Shown here in pieces: positions 42,607-54,189 of a stretch of 54,637 nucleotides of DNA. Where the stretch lies: positions 1-54,637 of the forward strand of contig NZ_JAGFOU010000022.1 of the NCBI RefSeq assembly GCF_017592395.1. Reading direction: 5' to 3'. The position numbers and the translations under genes were made by a program. The stretch's first letter is position 1, and the number at the start of each line of letters is the position of its first letter. The notes below the pieces were generated by a model. The model made no database searches. It had not been told where the DNA came from and saw nothing but the letters and a program-made list of their open reading frames with translations. Origin of the DNA: Actinomyces bowdenii. Lineage in GTDB: Bacteria > Actinomycetota > Actinomycetes > Actinomycetales > Actinomycetaceae.

Positions 42607-43983
42607 TCAGATCCGGGCGCCGTCGGCCACGCGGCCCGGCGACCCGTCCTCGGTGAGCACCGCCTCCCCGGTGGCCACCACCCCCTCGCCGAAGGTCCAG
42701 TCCCCCGCGACGCTGAGGCGGACGGCCTCCCGCAGCGAGGGGGCGCCGTGGGGGAAGCGGGCCTCGAAGTCCTTGATCGTCTTGTAGAAGCGGCTGTCCA
42801 GGCTCACCGTGCAGGCGGGCCGGGCCACCTGGGCCAGCATGCCGGAGTCGTCGAGCTCGTAGGCGTCCGAGCGCAGCAGCAGCAGGTCGTTGGTGGTCTT
42901 GACCGGCAGGAAGCGGCTGCGCGGCACCTCGATGGCCGTGGCGCCCTCGAAGGCCTCGACGGCGGCCCCCATGGCGGTCTCGATCTGCACCACCGGCGTG
43001 GATCCCGGGTCGGCCGGATCGACGGTCTTGGTGTTCCTGATCAGGGGCAGGCCCAGGATCCCCCTGCGCTCGATGAGGGTCTCGCGCAGGACCCGCAGGT
43101 CGAACCACAGGTTGTTGGTGTGGAAGAAGGGGTGGCGGAACTGGTCGGTGAAGTAGTGCATCTCCTCGGCGGGGGTCTGGGCGGTGTCCCGCAGGATGAT
43201 GCGGCCATCCGCCTTGCGCACGGCCAGGTGGCCGCCCTTGACGTCCGCGGGCGTGCGGCGGCACATCTCGGCGGCGTAGGGGGCCCCCGAGGCCGCGAAC
43301 CAGCCGGCGATCCCGGCCGAGGGCGCCGCGCCGAGGTTGTCGGAGTTGGAGGTCATCGCGTAGCGGTAGCCCCGCTCGATCAGCGCATCGAGCACCCCTG
43401 AGGCCATGAGCGCGGTGTAGATGTCCCCGTGGCCCGGCGGGCACCACTCCAGCTCGGGGTCCGCCGGCCACTCCACCGGGCTGAGGTCGTCCTGGCGCAG
43501 CTTGGGCTCCTGGTTCTGCAGGAAGTCCAGGGGCAGGCCCTCGACCGCCAGGTCCGGGTAGGCGGCCAGCGCCTCCAGGGTCTCGCGCCGGGTGCGGAAG
43601 GAGTTCATGAGGATCAGCGGCAGGCTCACCCCGTGGGCCCGCCGCGCGGCGCGCACCTGTGCGACCAGGATGTCGAGGAAGGTCCGGCCCTCGCGCACCG
43701 GCAGGAGGGACTTGGCCCGGTCCATGCCCATCGAGGTGCCCAGGCCGCCGTTGAGCTTGATGAGGACGGTCCGCCCCAGGGCCTCGCGCGCCGCCTCCTG
43801 ATCGACCTGGACATCATCGATGGAGTCAATGGAGGTCAGCGGCTCGATGGTGTCCTCGGGGATGAGGCCCGTGGCCCCCTCCTCCAGTGCTCGGTAGTAG
43901 TGGGTGAAGACATCGATCGCCTCGGCGGCGACGCCCGCCTCACGCATCTTCGCCTGGGCCTGAGTCAGTCCGTTCTCGCTCAT
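42607..43983 (-). CDS. UTP-glucose-1-phosphate uridylyltransferase (eukaryote-like UGPase family)
   Basis: It makes UDP-glucose from UTP and glucose 1-phosphate. The 458 residues match the UDPGP family common in eukaryotes and found in some actinobacteria and bifidobacteria, not the GalU family. The nucleotide-binding loop is KLNGGLGTSMGMDRAKSLLPV, followed by LMNSFRTRRET, PPGHGDIYTALMASG and KTTNDLLLLRSD; a left-handed helix domain ends the protein. The ATG at 43983 has no ribosome site, and a TACCCT box lies six bases upstream, which suggests a leaderless transcript. Confidence 0.92.
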   Translation of the reverse strand: MSENGLTQAQAKMREAGVAAEAIDVFTHYYRALEEGATGLIPEDTIEPLTSIDSIDDVQVDQEAAREALGRTVLIKLNGGLGTSMGMDRAKSLLPVREGRTFLDILVAQVRAARRAHGVSLPLILMNSFRTRRETLEALAAYPDLAVEGLPLDFLQNQEPKLRQDDLSPVEWPADPELEWCPPGHGDIYTALMASGVLDALIERGYRYAMTSNSDNLGAAPSAGIAGWFAASGAPYAAEMCRRTPADVKGGHLAVRKADGRIILRDTAQTPAEEMHYFTDQFRHPFFHTNNLWFDLRVLRETLIERRGILGLPLIRNTKTVDPADPGSTPVVQIETAMGAAVEAFEGATAIEVPRSRFLPVKTTNDLLLLRSDAYELDDSGMLAQVARPACTVSLDSRFYKTIKDFEARFPHGAPSLREAVRLSVAGDWTFGEGVVATGEAVLTEDGSPGRVADGARI

Positions 43984-44098
43984 GGCACGAGGGTATCCGA
44001 GACCGCCGCCCCATGTGACATCTTGTTCGACTTCGTTCGTTTTTGATAACAGTGACACATATCACGTGTGAGAACTGATTTCTGGCTTTTTGTAGCCG

Positions 44099-44127
44099 TT
44101 GCAGCCTCGGAGATTATGGTTGATAAT
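44099..44127 (+). promoter_or_regulatory. Promoter of the DUF2339 gene
   Basis: TTGCAG (44099-44104) and GATAAT (44122-44127) are separated by exactly 17 bp, the clearest sigma-70-type promoter in the window. The surrounding 44040-44150 is unusually A+T-rich. A direct repeat ATGGTTG-ATA-ATGGTTG overlaps the -10 region, and an imperfect palindrome around ACACATATCACGTGTG lies upstream. Confidence 0.7.
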
Positions 44128-44167
44128 GGTTGCTGTTCCCCGTTGCTCGCCTTCCTGGGAGTGCCTC

Positions 44168-46747
44168 ATGCCCGCCCCGTACGGCCCCGGTGACCGGTCA
44201 CCGGAGATCCTCGCCCGGCTCGACCTCATGGAGCGCAAGCTCGACTGGATCGCGCGCCGGGTGGCCCAGCGCCCCATGCCCCCTCAGCCGCCTGTGACGA
44301 CCGCCCAGGCCACCGCGGCCCCGTCGCCCGCCCCCCAGGATTCACCTGCCCGGGAGCCAGCAGCCGGCAGCCCCGCCGCACAGGACGACGCGGGGCACAG
44401 CGATGCGGCAGGGCGCGTCTCAGCCGGGAGTGCCGCAGCGCAGGATGACACCGCCCAGGACTGGGTCGCGCCCTCCGAGCCGGGGCCGGCCGAGCCGGGG
44501 CAGCCCGAGGGCCCGGAGCCCGAGCGGCCCGGGGCCGGACCGGGCTCGGCACCCGGAGGCCCGGCACCCGCGGCGCCCCAGCCGCCGGGACTGCGCGACC
44601 AGGGCGCTCAGGCGCCCGCCGCGCAGGGCCCCAGGCCCTACGGGTACATCACGGTGCCGCCCGCAGCGGCCCGTCCCACGCCGCCGATCCAACCGGCACC
44701 GCAGGCCCGGCCCGCGGCACCCGCACCGCTCCTGCCGGCGGCCATGCGCAGCGAGGGCAATCTCGGCCGCTACCTGCTCTCCGCAGCGGCAGCGCTGCTG
44801 GTGGTCCTGGCGGCCGTCAGCCTCATCGCCCTGGTGTGGGACTCGATCCCCGATGGGGTCAAGGTCGGCGCCCTGGGGCTGCTCGGCCTGTCCCTGGTGG
44901 CCGGGGGCACCCGGCTGGCCGGATCCCGCTCGCACCTGCGCGTGGCCGCGGCGACGATGACCGGCACGGGAGGCGCCCTGGGCTTCGTATCCATCATCGG
45001 CGCGGTCCTGCTCGGCGTCGTGCCCATGGGCGCGGCCTTCATGCTCATGGCCACCTGGGGCGCGGCCCTGCTCATCCTCTCGCGCCTAACCGCCCAGGTC
45101 TTCACCGCGGTGGTCTCCACCCTCGGAGCCCTGGTAACCATCGGCTTCGCCTCCTGGCGGACCTGGTGGGCCCCCGAGCCCCGCCTGGGCACTTGGGCCC
45201 TGGCCTGCGGCTATGCCGTCGTCCTGGCGGCGATCACCACGGTCCTGGCGCGGCGCGGGCGCCCCACGCCCCTGGCCGCCTGGTACCCCGTGACCTCCCT
45301 GGTCGTCCTGGGCGCGGCCCTGCTCATGGCCCCAGCCCCCACCCTTGTGGCCGCCTCACCCGTGGGCGCGATCCTGCTCTCGGCCCTGACCTGCGCCGCC
45401 ATGCTCCTCCAGCAGCTCGACTCCAGCCGGCTGCTGTGGAGCGCCGGCTATCGCAGCGCAGCGGGCGCCGACTGGGCCGTCGCGGGGATCGTCCTGGGCC
45501 TCAGCCTCCTGCGGCTGGTCCGCTTCCTCGACGGCACGCCCCGGGCCGAGCTGCTCAACGCCCTGACCGGTGGCCTGGCACTGTGCCTGCTCGCAGCGGT
45601 CTCCACGCTCATGCTCGATCCGGGGCCCACGGGCTGGCGCCGCCGATGCGCCCCGGCGCACCTGATCACGACCCTCCTCCTGGGCATCCTCGCCGCACAT
45701 GCGACTCCCGCCCTGGCGCTGCCGATGGTCCTGGTGGTCGCGCTCACCTGCGTGCCGGTACTGCGCGAGCGCTTCACCTCACCGCTCCTGGCGCTCAGCG
45801 CGCTTGCGGGCCTGCCGCTCCTGCTGACCACGCGCCGCCCCCTGGAGGTCGTGGGCCTCATCGCCGCGCTCGTGGCCATCCACGCCCTGACCGCGGTCCT
45901 TGAGAGCATCCCCGGGTGGGAGTGCGCCCCGCAGGCGCCCGGCAAGCCCCCCGCCATCCCGCCGACGCTGCGGATCAGCGTGTGGATCATGGCCGCCTCC
46001 GCGGCCCTCATCCTGCCCTCGCTGGTCGACCGCCTCCTGCCCCGGGGCGCGGAGCCGGTCCTGCCCACGCTGGTCTTCGGCATCATGCTCGCGGCCCTGC
46101 TGTGGCTGGGGCTGGCCCACCCGCAGGCCACGGTGCGCCGCCTGCTCGCACTGCGCCTGGCGGGGCGGTTCCCGCAGGCCCTTCCCGCCCATGGCCCCCA
46201 GCCCGCCGCGCCCACGCAGGCCCCGCCCCACGCCTGGCTGGGCTGGGTGCTGGGAGCCATGGGCACCCTGATCATGCTGGTGGCCGCGGCGGCGCTCGTG
46301 GACTCCCTGGTCTGGCGGATGCCGTTGATCGCGCTGGCGGCCGCCCTGGCCGTCCTGGCCAACCGCTTCGTGTGGGCCTGGTTCGGCGCCACGGACGCCA
46401 CCCTGGCCAGCGCCCTGCTGAGCTCCCTGACGCTGTGGAGCTCGGCGCTCATCCTCAGCGGCAGCAGCGTGGACTCGGTGCTCATGACCATCCTCATCCT
46501 GCTCACCGGGGCCGCCTGCATCATCCTGGGCTTCCGGCTGCGCGCCACGGCCCTGCGCCACTACGGCCTGGGCCTCGTCCTCATCGCGGTGCTCAAGCTC
46601 GCCGCCGTGGACCTGGGCTCGGGCAACTCGATCATGCGGGTCCTGGCCCTGGCGGTGGCGGGCCTGGTCTGCTTCGCGCTGTCCCTGGCCTACAACCGGG
46701 CGGCCGCCGAGGAGCAGGCCTCCCAGCGCCCGCGCAGCCCGCAGTGA
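44168..46747 (+). CDS. DUF2339 multi-pass membrane protein
   Basis: The 859-residue protein starts with a short helical segment (LARLDLMERKLDWIARRVA). A disordered Pro/Ala/Gly/Glu-rich region of some 170 residues follows, then some 20 or more hydrophobic segments to the end, starting with NLGRYLLSAAAALLVVLAAV near 197. This is the layout of DUF2339 proteins, whose function is not established. GGGAG lies eight bases upstream of the ATG at 44168. It converges on uvrA with a 13-bp gap. It is divergent from the uridylyltransferase; a link between the two is not evident. Confidence 0.82.
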   Translation: MPAPYGPGDRSPEILARLDLMERKLDWIARRVAQRPMPPQPPVTTAQATAAPSPAPQDSPAREPAAGSPAAQDDAGHSDAAGRVSAGSAAAQDDTAQDWVAPSEPGPAEPGQPEGPEPERPGAGPGSAPGGPAPAAPQPPGLRDQGAQAPAAQGPRPYGYITVPPAAARPTPPIQPAPQARPAAPAPLLPAAMRSEGNLGRYLLSAAAALLVVLAAVSLIALVWDSIPDGVKVGALGLLGLSLVAGGTRLAGSRSHLRVAAATMTGTGGALGFVSIIGAVLLGVVPMGAAFMLMATWGAALLILSRLTAQVFTAVVSTLGALVTIGFASWRTWWAPEPRLGTWALACGYAVVLAAITTVLARRGRPTPLAAWYPVTSLVVLGAALLMAPAPTLVAASPVGAILLSALTCAAMLLQQLDSSRLLWSAGYRSAAGADWAVAGIVLGLSLLRLVRFLDGTPRAELLNALTGGLALCLLAAVSTLMLDPGPTGWRRRCAPAHLITTLLLGILAAHATPALALPMVLVVALTCVPVLRERFTSPLLALSALAGLPLLLTTRRPLEVVGLIAALVAIHALTAVLESIPGWECAPQAPGKPPAIPPTLRISVWIMAASAALILPSLVDRLLPRGAEPVLPTLVFGIMLAALLWLGLAHPQATVRRLLALRLAGRFPQALPAHGPQPAAPTQAPPHAWLGWVLGAMGTLIMLVAAAALVDSLVWRMPLIALAAALAVLANRFVWAWFGATDATLASALLSSLTLWSSALILSGSSVDSVLMTILILLTGAACIILGFRLRATALRHYGLGLVLIAVLKLAAVDLGSGNSIMRVLALAVAGLVCFALSLAYNRAAAEEQASQRPRSPQ

Positions 46748-46760
46748 CCCCCGGCCCCTC

Positions 46761-49601
<2,841 letters not shown>

Positions 49602-49609
49602 GAGGTGAG

Positions 49610-49615
49610 AGTCTA
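49610..49615 (-). promoter_or_regulatory. -10 box of uvrA
   Basis: TAGACT on the minus strand ends eight bases before the GTG start, so the transcript would begin at or just before the start codon. Confidence 0.55.
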
Positions 49616-49629
49616 GGGCCTGGACACCT

Positions 49630-49645
49630 GTGTACATGTGTTCGA
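49630..49645 (-). promoter_or_regulatory. LexA/SOS box-like site upstream of uvrA
   Basis: The minus strand reads TCGAACACATGTACAC. The actinobacterial SOS box is TCGAAC-N4-GTTCGA; the left half is exact and the right half retains GT-C. It covers the position of the -35 element (about 49633-49638), as expected for repression by LexA. Confidence 0.6.
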
Positions 49646-49703
49646 CACGTCTCATCCGCGGCGGGTGGGCGCCCGCCACGGCTCCTGCGCCCGGCGCTGC
49701 GCG

Positions 49704-49709
49704 TAGGCT
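49704..49709 (+). promoter_or_regulatory. -10 box of the YciI-like gene
   Basis: TAGGCT ends six bases before the ATG at 49716 with no ribosome site between, which fits a leaderless transcript. Confidence 0.5.
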
Positions 49710-49715
49710 GGGCCC

Positions 49716-50009
49716 ATGAGCAGGATCTACGCCGTGGAGTACCACTACGTCACCGACCGCGATGAGGAGATGGCCGAGGTGCGTCCCTCCCACCGCGCCT
49801 TCAACGCCGCCCTGGCCCAGGAGGGCCGGCTGCTGGCGGCGGGCCCCTACGTGGGCACCCACGACGCCCTCATCGTGGTGCGCGCCGAGGACGAGGCCGG
49901 GGCCCTGGCCCTGCTGGAGGACGATCCCTTCCAGCAGCGGGGTTTCATCGCCGAGCGCATCGCCCGGGAGTGGAACCCGGTCATCGGGGTGCTGGCCCCC
50001 GCCGAGTAG
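49716..50009 (+). CDS. YciI-like protein
   Basis: This 97-residue protein has the YciI ferredoxin-like fold pattern: [10 protein letters not shown] at the start, the conserved His in [23 protein letters not shown], and the end [27 protein letters not shown]. YciI proteins are small, probably enzymatic, with a His-Asp pair; the substrate is unknown. The gene is divergent from uvrA, with 114 bp between the start codons. Confidence 0.88.
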   Translation: MSRIYAVEYHYVTDRDEEMAEVRPSHRAFNAALAQEGRLLAAGPYVGTHDALIVVRAEDEAGALALLEDDPFQQRGFIAERIAREWNPVIGVLAPAE

Positions 50010-50621
50010 CGCGCAGTTCCTCGCGCGCCCTTGCCCGTGGCCGCCGCGGCCCGGACCATGTGGGGCAGGAGGCGCAGCGCCTGGGCATGAATGCGCCCGA
50101 GGGCGAGGAGCTCACCGGGCTGCTCCGGGCCGCGGGCTCCGCGCGGGTCCAGGACGGCCGGCACCGCCGCGGGAGCTTGGCTGCGCGTACTGGCCGTCTA
50201 GGTGTCCTTCCCCGGGAGGTTGTGGACGCGGTCGGCTGGTGCTGAGCCTCGATGGCGTGTGGGATCGGTGGCGATTGCCGGGGTGGATCCAGGCCCGGTA
50301 GGCGGCCTCGCGCTGGGTCGGGATGCCCAGCGGGCCGGCACACTGGTGCGCCGGGAGGGTCGCGTGTCACCGGGAGGGCGGTGGGGCCGCAGGTTGGGCG
50401 TCGTTTCGCGACAAGAGCGTCACTTCGCGACAAGAGCGACACCTACAAGTGCCGTCCAAGTCGCGAAGTGACGCCCAATATGAGCCCCGCGGCCTTCCCG
50501 GCCGGAAGGACCTGCGCGGCTGACGCCGGCGCCTGCTCCAGCATCCCGGGACCCAGCCGATGGCACGGCCCATAGGACATCAAGGGGCGATGGGACCGAG
50601 CCCGGGAGGTCGCGCTGGTCG
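50010..50621. other. Long intergenic region with no supported gene
   Basis: In 612 bp I find no reading frame with convincing protein features on either strand. The left half (50010-50390) is GC-rich and may be decayed coding sequence. The right half contains the nested repeats at 50394-50478. The minus-strand P-type ATPase ends at its right edge. Confidence 0.6.
50394..50478. repeat. Nested direct and inverted repeats
   Basis: Two direct copies of TTCGCGACAAGAGCG (50405-50419, 50424-50438) lie inside a 19-base inverted repeat with two mismatches (50394-50412 and 50460-50478). A perfect 13-base inverted repeat, GTCACTTCGCGAC against GTCGCGAAGTGAC, lies at 50419-50431 and 50460-50472. A further copy of GTCACTTCGCG is at 50621-50631, across the ATPase stop codon. 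The region could form alternative hairpins. It resembles a REP-like or small non-coding element. Confidence 0.65.
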
Positions 50622-53126
50622 TCACTTCGCGTCGTGGGCCACCACGCGCCGGCGCACCAGGTGGATGATCTCGATGCCGCCGACGGCCGCGGCCGCGACG
50701 ATGAGGATCACCCACCAGGCCCCGGGCGTGGGCCAGGCCAGTCGGAAGAAGCCGCGCACGGCGGGGATGAGGACGCCCAGGACGGCTGCTCCCGCCATGG
50801 TCAGGACCAGGCCGAGCCTCCAGCCCAGCAGGGGCCGGGCCGTGAGGGTCAGCAGCCACAGTCCCGAGGCCACCAGGACCAGCGTGGCCGCGGTGGTGGC
50901 CTGCTGCGGCGGTGCGCCGGTGGAGGCCAGCCAGTTCTGCGCCGCCAGGGTCGCCGCGGCCGCCACGGCGCCCGCCGGGACCGCCAGGCCGAGCACCCGT
51001 GGCAGGAAGCCGGGCCGGTAGCGCCGGCTGGAGGGCGCCAGCGCCAGGATGAAGGCGGGGATGCCGATGGTCAAGGAGGAGACGATGGTCAGTTGGCGCG
51101 GCAGGAAGGGGTAGGAGATGGCGGTGGCGGCCACGACGACGGCGATGAGCGAGGCGTAGACGGTCTTGGCCAGGAACAGGGAGGCGATGCGCTCGGTGTT
51201 GGCCATCACCCTCCTGCCCTGGGCGACGACGCCCGGCAGGGAGGCGAACTCCCCGGTGAGCAGGATCAGTCGCGCCACGGCCTTCGTCGCGGGCGCGCCG
51301 TTGCCCATGGCGATGCCCAGGTCGGCGTCCTTGAGGGCCAGGGCGTCATTGACGCCGTCGCCGGTCATGGCCACCACGTGCCCACCGGCGCGCAGGGCCC
51401 GCACGAGGGCCCGCTTCTGCTCGGGGGTGACCCGCCCCAGGACGCTGGCGCCCTCCAGGGCGTGGGCGAGGCGCTGGAGCTCCTCGGGCGTGTCCGCCTG
51501 CGCGGGCAGCTCGCGCCCGTCGAGTGCCACCAGCGGGCCCCCATCGGGGGCGCGCACACCGGCCCGCTGGGCCACGGCGGCCACGGTGGTCGGGTTGTCC
51601 CCCGAAATCACCTTGGCCTGGACGCCCTGCTCGCGGAAGTAGGCCAGGGTGCGCGGCGCATCGGTCCGCACCTCCTCGACGAGGGTGACCAGCGCGGCGG
51701 CCTGGAGCCGGGCGGGCAGGGCGGGCTCGTCCTGCCCGCCCCCCTCCTGCCAGGGGTGGTCGGACACGGCCAGGGCCAGGACCCTCGCGCCCTGGGAGGC
51801 CAGCGCCTCGACCTGCTCCAGCACGGCACCCCCGCTGCCGGCGTCGGAGCCCTGAGCGCCCAGGACGATCTCGGGAGCGCCGAGCACCCAGGTGCGCTCC
51901 CGGTAGCGCACTGCCGACCACTTGCGGCGCGAGGAGAAGGGCACGGCGGCCACAGCCCCACTCTCGGCGCGCGGCGCCCGCGGAAGCTCGGCCAGGCCCT
52001 CGGCGATGGCCTGGGCGGTGGGGTTGGGGTCGGGGCCCCCGCTGAGCACCGCCAGGGCGTCGATGGACTCGTCACTCGGCGGGCCGGCACTGGACGGGTC
52101 GGCACTGGACGGGTCGGCACTGGGCCCGTGGGGCGCCAGGATGCCGCCCAGGCGGATGCGGCCGGTGGTCAGTGTGCCGGTCTTGTCCAGGCACAGGGTG
52201 TCCACGCGGGCCAGGACCTCGACGGCGGGCAGCTCCTGGACCAGGACGTGGCTGCGCGCCAGGCCCAGGGCCGCCGTCGCGAAGTTGACCGATGTCAGCA
52301 GCACCAGTCCCTGAGGCACCATGCCCACGACGCCGGCGATCCCGGCCACCAGGGCCATGCGCCAGGCACCGGTCTCGGCCGCGTGGGCCACGCCGCCGGC
52401 CTGGCGCATCTGGGACCACACCAGCAGTAGGGCCACCGGGACGATGACCCAGGCGATCCAGTGCAGGACCCGGTTGGTGCCGGCCTGGAGCTCGCTGACC
52501 ACCAGGGAGTACTTGCGGGCCTCCCGGGCCAGGCGGTGGGCGTAGGCCTGGGCGCCGACGGCGGTGGTGCGGAACAGGCCGGTACCGGCGGTCACGGTGG
52601 TGCCCGATAGCACCCGGTCCCCGGGGGCGGGCCGCACCGGCCGGGACTCCCCGGTGAGGATGGACTCGTCGATCTCCAGGCCGTCGGTGGACAGCAGCTC
52701 GCCGTCGGCGGGGACCTGATGGCCCGCGCTCAGGCGCACGACGTCGTCGAGGACCACCTGGGCCAGGCCCACCTCCTGCTCCCGGCCCTCGCGCAGGACG
52801 ACGGCGTGGGGCGCCTCCAGGACGGCCAGGCGGTCCAGGGCCCTCTTGGCGCGGATCTCGGCGAGGGTGCCCGTGGCGGTGTTGAGCAGCAGCACGAAGC
52901 CGAACAGGGCGTCCGGCCAGTGCCCGACGAGCAGGATGAGCACCAGGGCGCAGCCCAGGATGCCGTTGAAGATGGTCAGGACATTGGCCCGCAGGATCTG
53001 CGCGGCGCTGCGGGAGGTCCTCTCCTCGTAGGCATTGGTCTGGCCCCGGCGCACGCGCTCCTCCACCTGGGCGCGGGTCAGCCCGGTGGGGGCCTGGGGC
53101 CAGGCGGTGGCATCTGTCGTGGTCAC
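50622..53126 (-). CDS. CtpE-like cation-transporting P-type ATPase
   Basis: The 834-residue pump has the actuator motif TGES (158-161), phosphorylation motif DKTGTLT (Asp314), the MTGDGVNDALALKDADLGIAMG hinge, and about ten membrane segments. The region VLVQELPAVEVLARVD before the phosphorylation site resembles mycobacterial CtpE, reported to take up calcium. The membrane-4 motif is PQGL (271-274) where the family usually has PEGL. The nucleotide domain carries an in-frame 15-bp tandem repeat (SADPSSADPSSAGPPS). The GTG at 53126 appears leaderless. It lies 51 bp after terC, so metal homeostasis is a shared theme. Confidence 0.92.
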   Translation of the reverse strand: MTTTDATAWPQAPTGLTRAQVEERVRRGQTNAYEERTSRSAAQILRANVLTIFNGILGCALVLILLVGHWPDALFGFVLLLNTATGTLAEIRAKRALDRLAVLEAPHAVVLREGREQEVGLAQVVLDDVVRLSAGHQVPADGELLSTDGLEIDESILTGESRPVRPAPGDRVLSGTTVTAGTGLFRTTAVGAQAYAHRLAREARKYSLVVSELQAGTNRVLHWIAWVIVPVALLLVWSQMRQAGGVAHAAETGAWRMALVAGIAGVVGMVPQGLVLLTSVNFATAALGLARSHVLVQELPAVEVLARVDTLCLDKTGTLTTGRIRLGGILAPHGPSADPSSADPSSAGPPSDESIDALAVLSGGPDPNPTAQAIAEGLAELPRAPRAESGAVAAVPFSSRRKWSAVRYRERTWVLGAPEIVLGAQGSDAGSGGAVLEQVEALASQGARVLALAVSDHPWQEGGGQDEPALPARLQAAALVTLVEEVRTDAPRTLAYFREQGVQAKVISGDNPTTVAAVAQRAGVRAPDGGPLVALDGRELPAQADTPEELQRLAHALEGASVLGRVTPEQKRALVRALRAGGHVVAMTGDGVNDALALKDADLGIAMGNGAPATKAVARLILLTGEFASLPGVVAQGRRVMANTERIASLFLAKTVYASLIAVVVAATAISYPFLPRQLTIVSSLTIGIPAFILALAPSSRRYRPGFLPRVLGLAVPAGAVAAAATLAAQNWLASTGAPPQQATTAATLVLVASGLWLLTLTARPLLGWRLGLVLTMAGAAVLGVLIPAVRGFFRLAWPTPGAWWVILIVAAAAVGGIEIIHLVRRRVVAHDAK
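52086..52124. repeat. 15-bp tandem repeat within the P-type ATPase gene
   Basis: GGCACTGGACGGGTC occurs twice exactly (52086-52100, 52101-52115) and a third time in part (to about 52124). It encodes repeated S-A-D-P-S units in a loop of the nucleotide-binding domain; a change in copy number would keep the frame. Confidence 0.85.
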
Positions 53127-53133
53127 GGTTGAG

Positions 53134-53139
53134 AGCCTA
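53134..53139 (-). promoter_or_regulatory. -10 box of the P-type ATPase gene
   Basis: TAGGCT on the minus strand ends seven bases before the GTG at 53126. The absence of a ribosome site suggests a leaderless transcript of its own, besides any read-through from terC. Confidence 0.5.
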
Positions 53140-53177
53140 CTGGCCGGCGGCGGGCGCCTCCTGCGCCCCGCGGCCGA

Positions 53178-54182
53178 TCAGGCGCTGGCCCCCTCCTTGC
53201 GGGCGTCGGCGCGGGACTTGATGACCGAGGCGACGACGGTGATGAGGATGACCACGACGATGAACCCCAGGGAGACGCCGATGGAGGGCTCGGGGACGGC
53301 CTCCCAGTGCTCGCCGCCGTTGATGAAGCCCACCTCGTTCTCGTGCAGGGCGTGGTTGATGAGCTTGAGGCCGATGAAGCCCAGGATGGCCGCCAGCCCG
53401 TAGTGGAGGTAGACGAGGCGGTCGAGCAGGCCGTCGATGAGGAAGTAGAGCTGGCGCAGGCCCAGCAGGGAGAAGGCGTTGGCAGCGAAGACCAGGTAGG
53501 GCTCGCGGGTCAGGGAGTAGATCGCGGGGATGGAGTCCACGGCGAACATGACGTCGGCGGTGCCGATGGCGATGATGCACAGCATCATGGGGGTGATCAT
53601 GGTGCGCCCGGCGTGGCGGTGGATGAGCTTGCCGCCCACGAAGCCGTCGGTGATGGGCACGACCCGCGAGATGAAGCGCACGAAGCGGCTGGGCTCGTAC
53701 TCCTGGTCGTGCTCGCTGGGCTCCTCCACGCCCTCGCGCGCCTGGGAGATGGCCGTCCACAGCAGCCAGGCGCCGAAGATGTAGAACACCCAGGAGAAGT
53801 TCTCGATGAGGGCGGCGCCGGCCAGGATGAAGACCAGGCGCAGCACGAGGGCGATGATGATGCCCGCCAGCAGCACCTCCTGCTGGTACTTCCGGGGCAC
53901 GCGGAAGGCCGAGATCATGATGACGAAGACGAAGAGGTTGTCCACGCTCAGCGCCTTCTCGGTGATGTAGCCCGCGAAGTACTCCTGGCCGTAGACGGGC
54001 CCCCAGATCGCCCAGACGATGCCGCCGAAGACCACGGCCATGGCGATGTAGGCCACCGACCACCAGGCGGCCTCCTTCATGGTGGGCTCGTGGGGGGTGC
54101 GCACATGGCCGACGATGTCGATCGTGATCATGATCAGGATGATCGCGGCGAGGGCGATCCATCCGAGGGCGTGGACATCCAC
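53178..54182 (-). CDS. TerC family membrane protein (probable manganese exporter)
   Basis: The 334-residue protein has about nine membrane segments and the TerC signature EKALSVDNLFVFVIM, with further acidic residues in membrane helices (FAVDSIPAIYSL). TerC/Alx-type proteins are linked to manganese efflux and to metalation of exported proteins. The GTG at 54182 begins MDVHALGWIALAAII and has GGAGGT eight bases upstream; that ribosome site lies in a hairpin of a yybP-ykoY riboswitch. The longer upstream reading is the translated riboswitch and not protein. Confidence 0.92.
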   Translation of the reverse strand: MDVHALGWIALAAIILIMITIDIVGHVRTPHEPTMKEAAWWSVAYIAMAVVFGGIVWAIWGPVYGQEYFAGYITEKALSVDNLFVFVIMISAFRVPRKYQQEVLLAGIIIALVLRLVFILAGAALIENFSWVFYIFGAWLLWTAISQAREGVEEPSEHDQEYEPSRFVRFISRVVPITDGFVGGKLIHRHAGRTMITPMMLCIIAIGTADVMFAVDSIPAIYSLTREPYLVFAANAFSLLGLRQLYFLIDGLLDRLVYLHYGLAAILGFIGLKLINHALHENEVGFINGGEHWEAVPEPSIGVSLGFIVVVILITVVASVIKSRADARKEGASA

Positions 54183-54189
54183 TGGGTGT

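Noticed and set aside
50010..50390. Small reading frames after the YciI-like gene
   Set aside because: None shows a ribosome site, conserved motif or coding-like composition; they change strand and frame without pattern.
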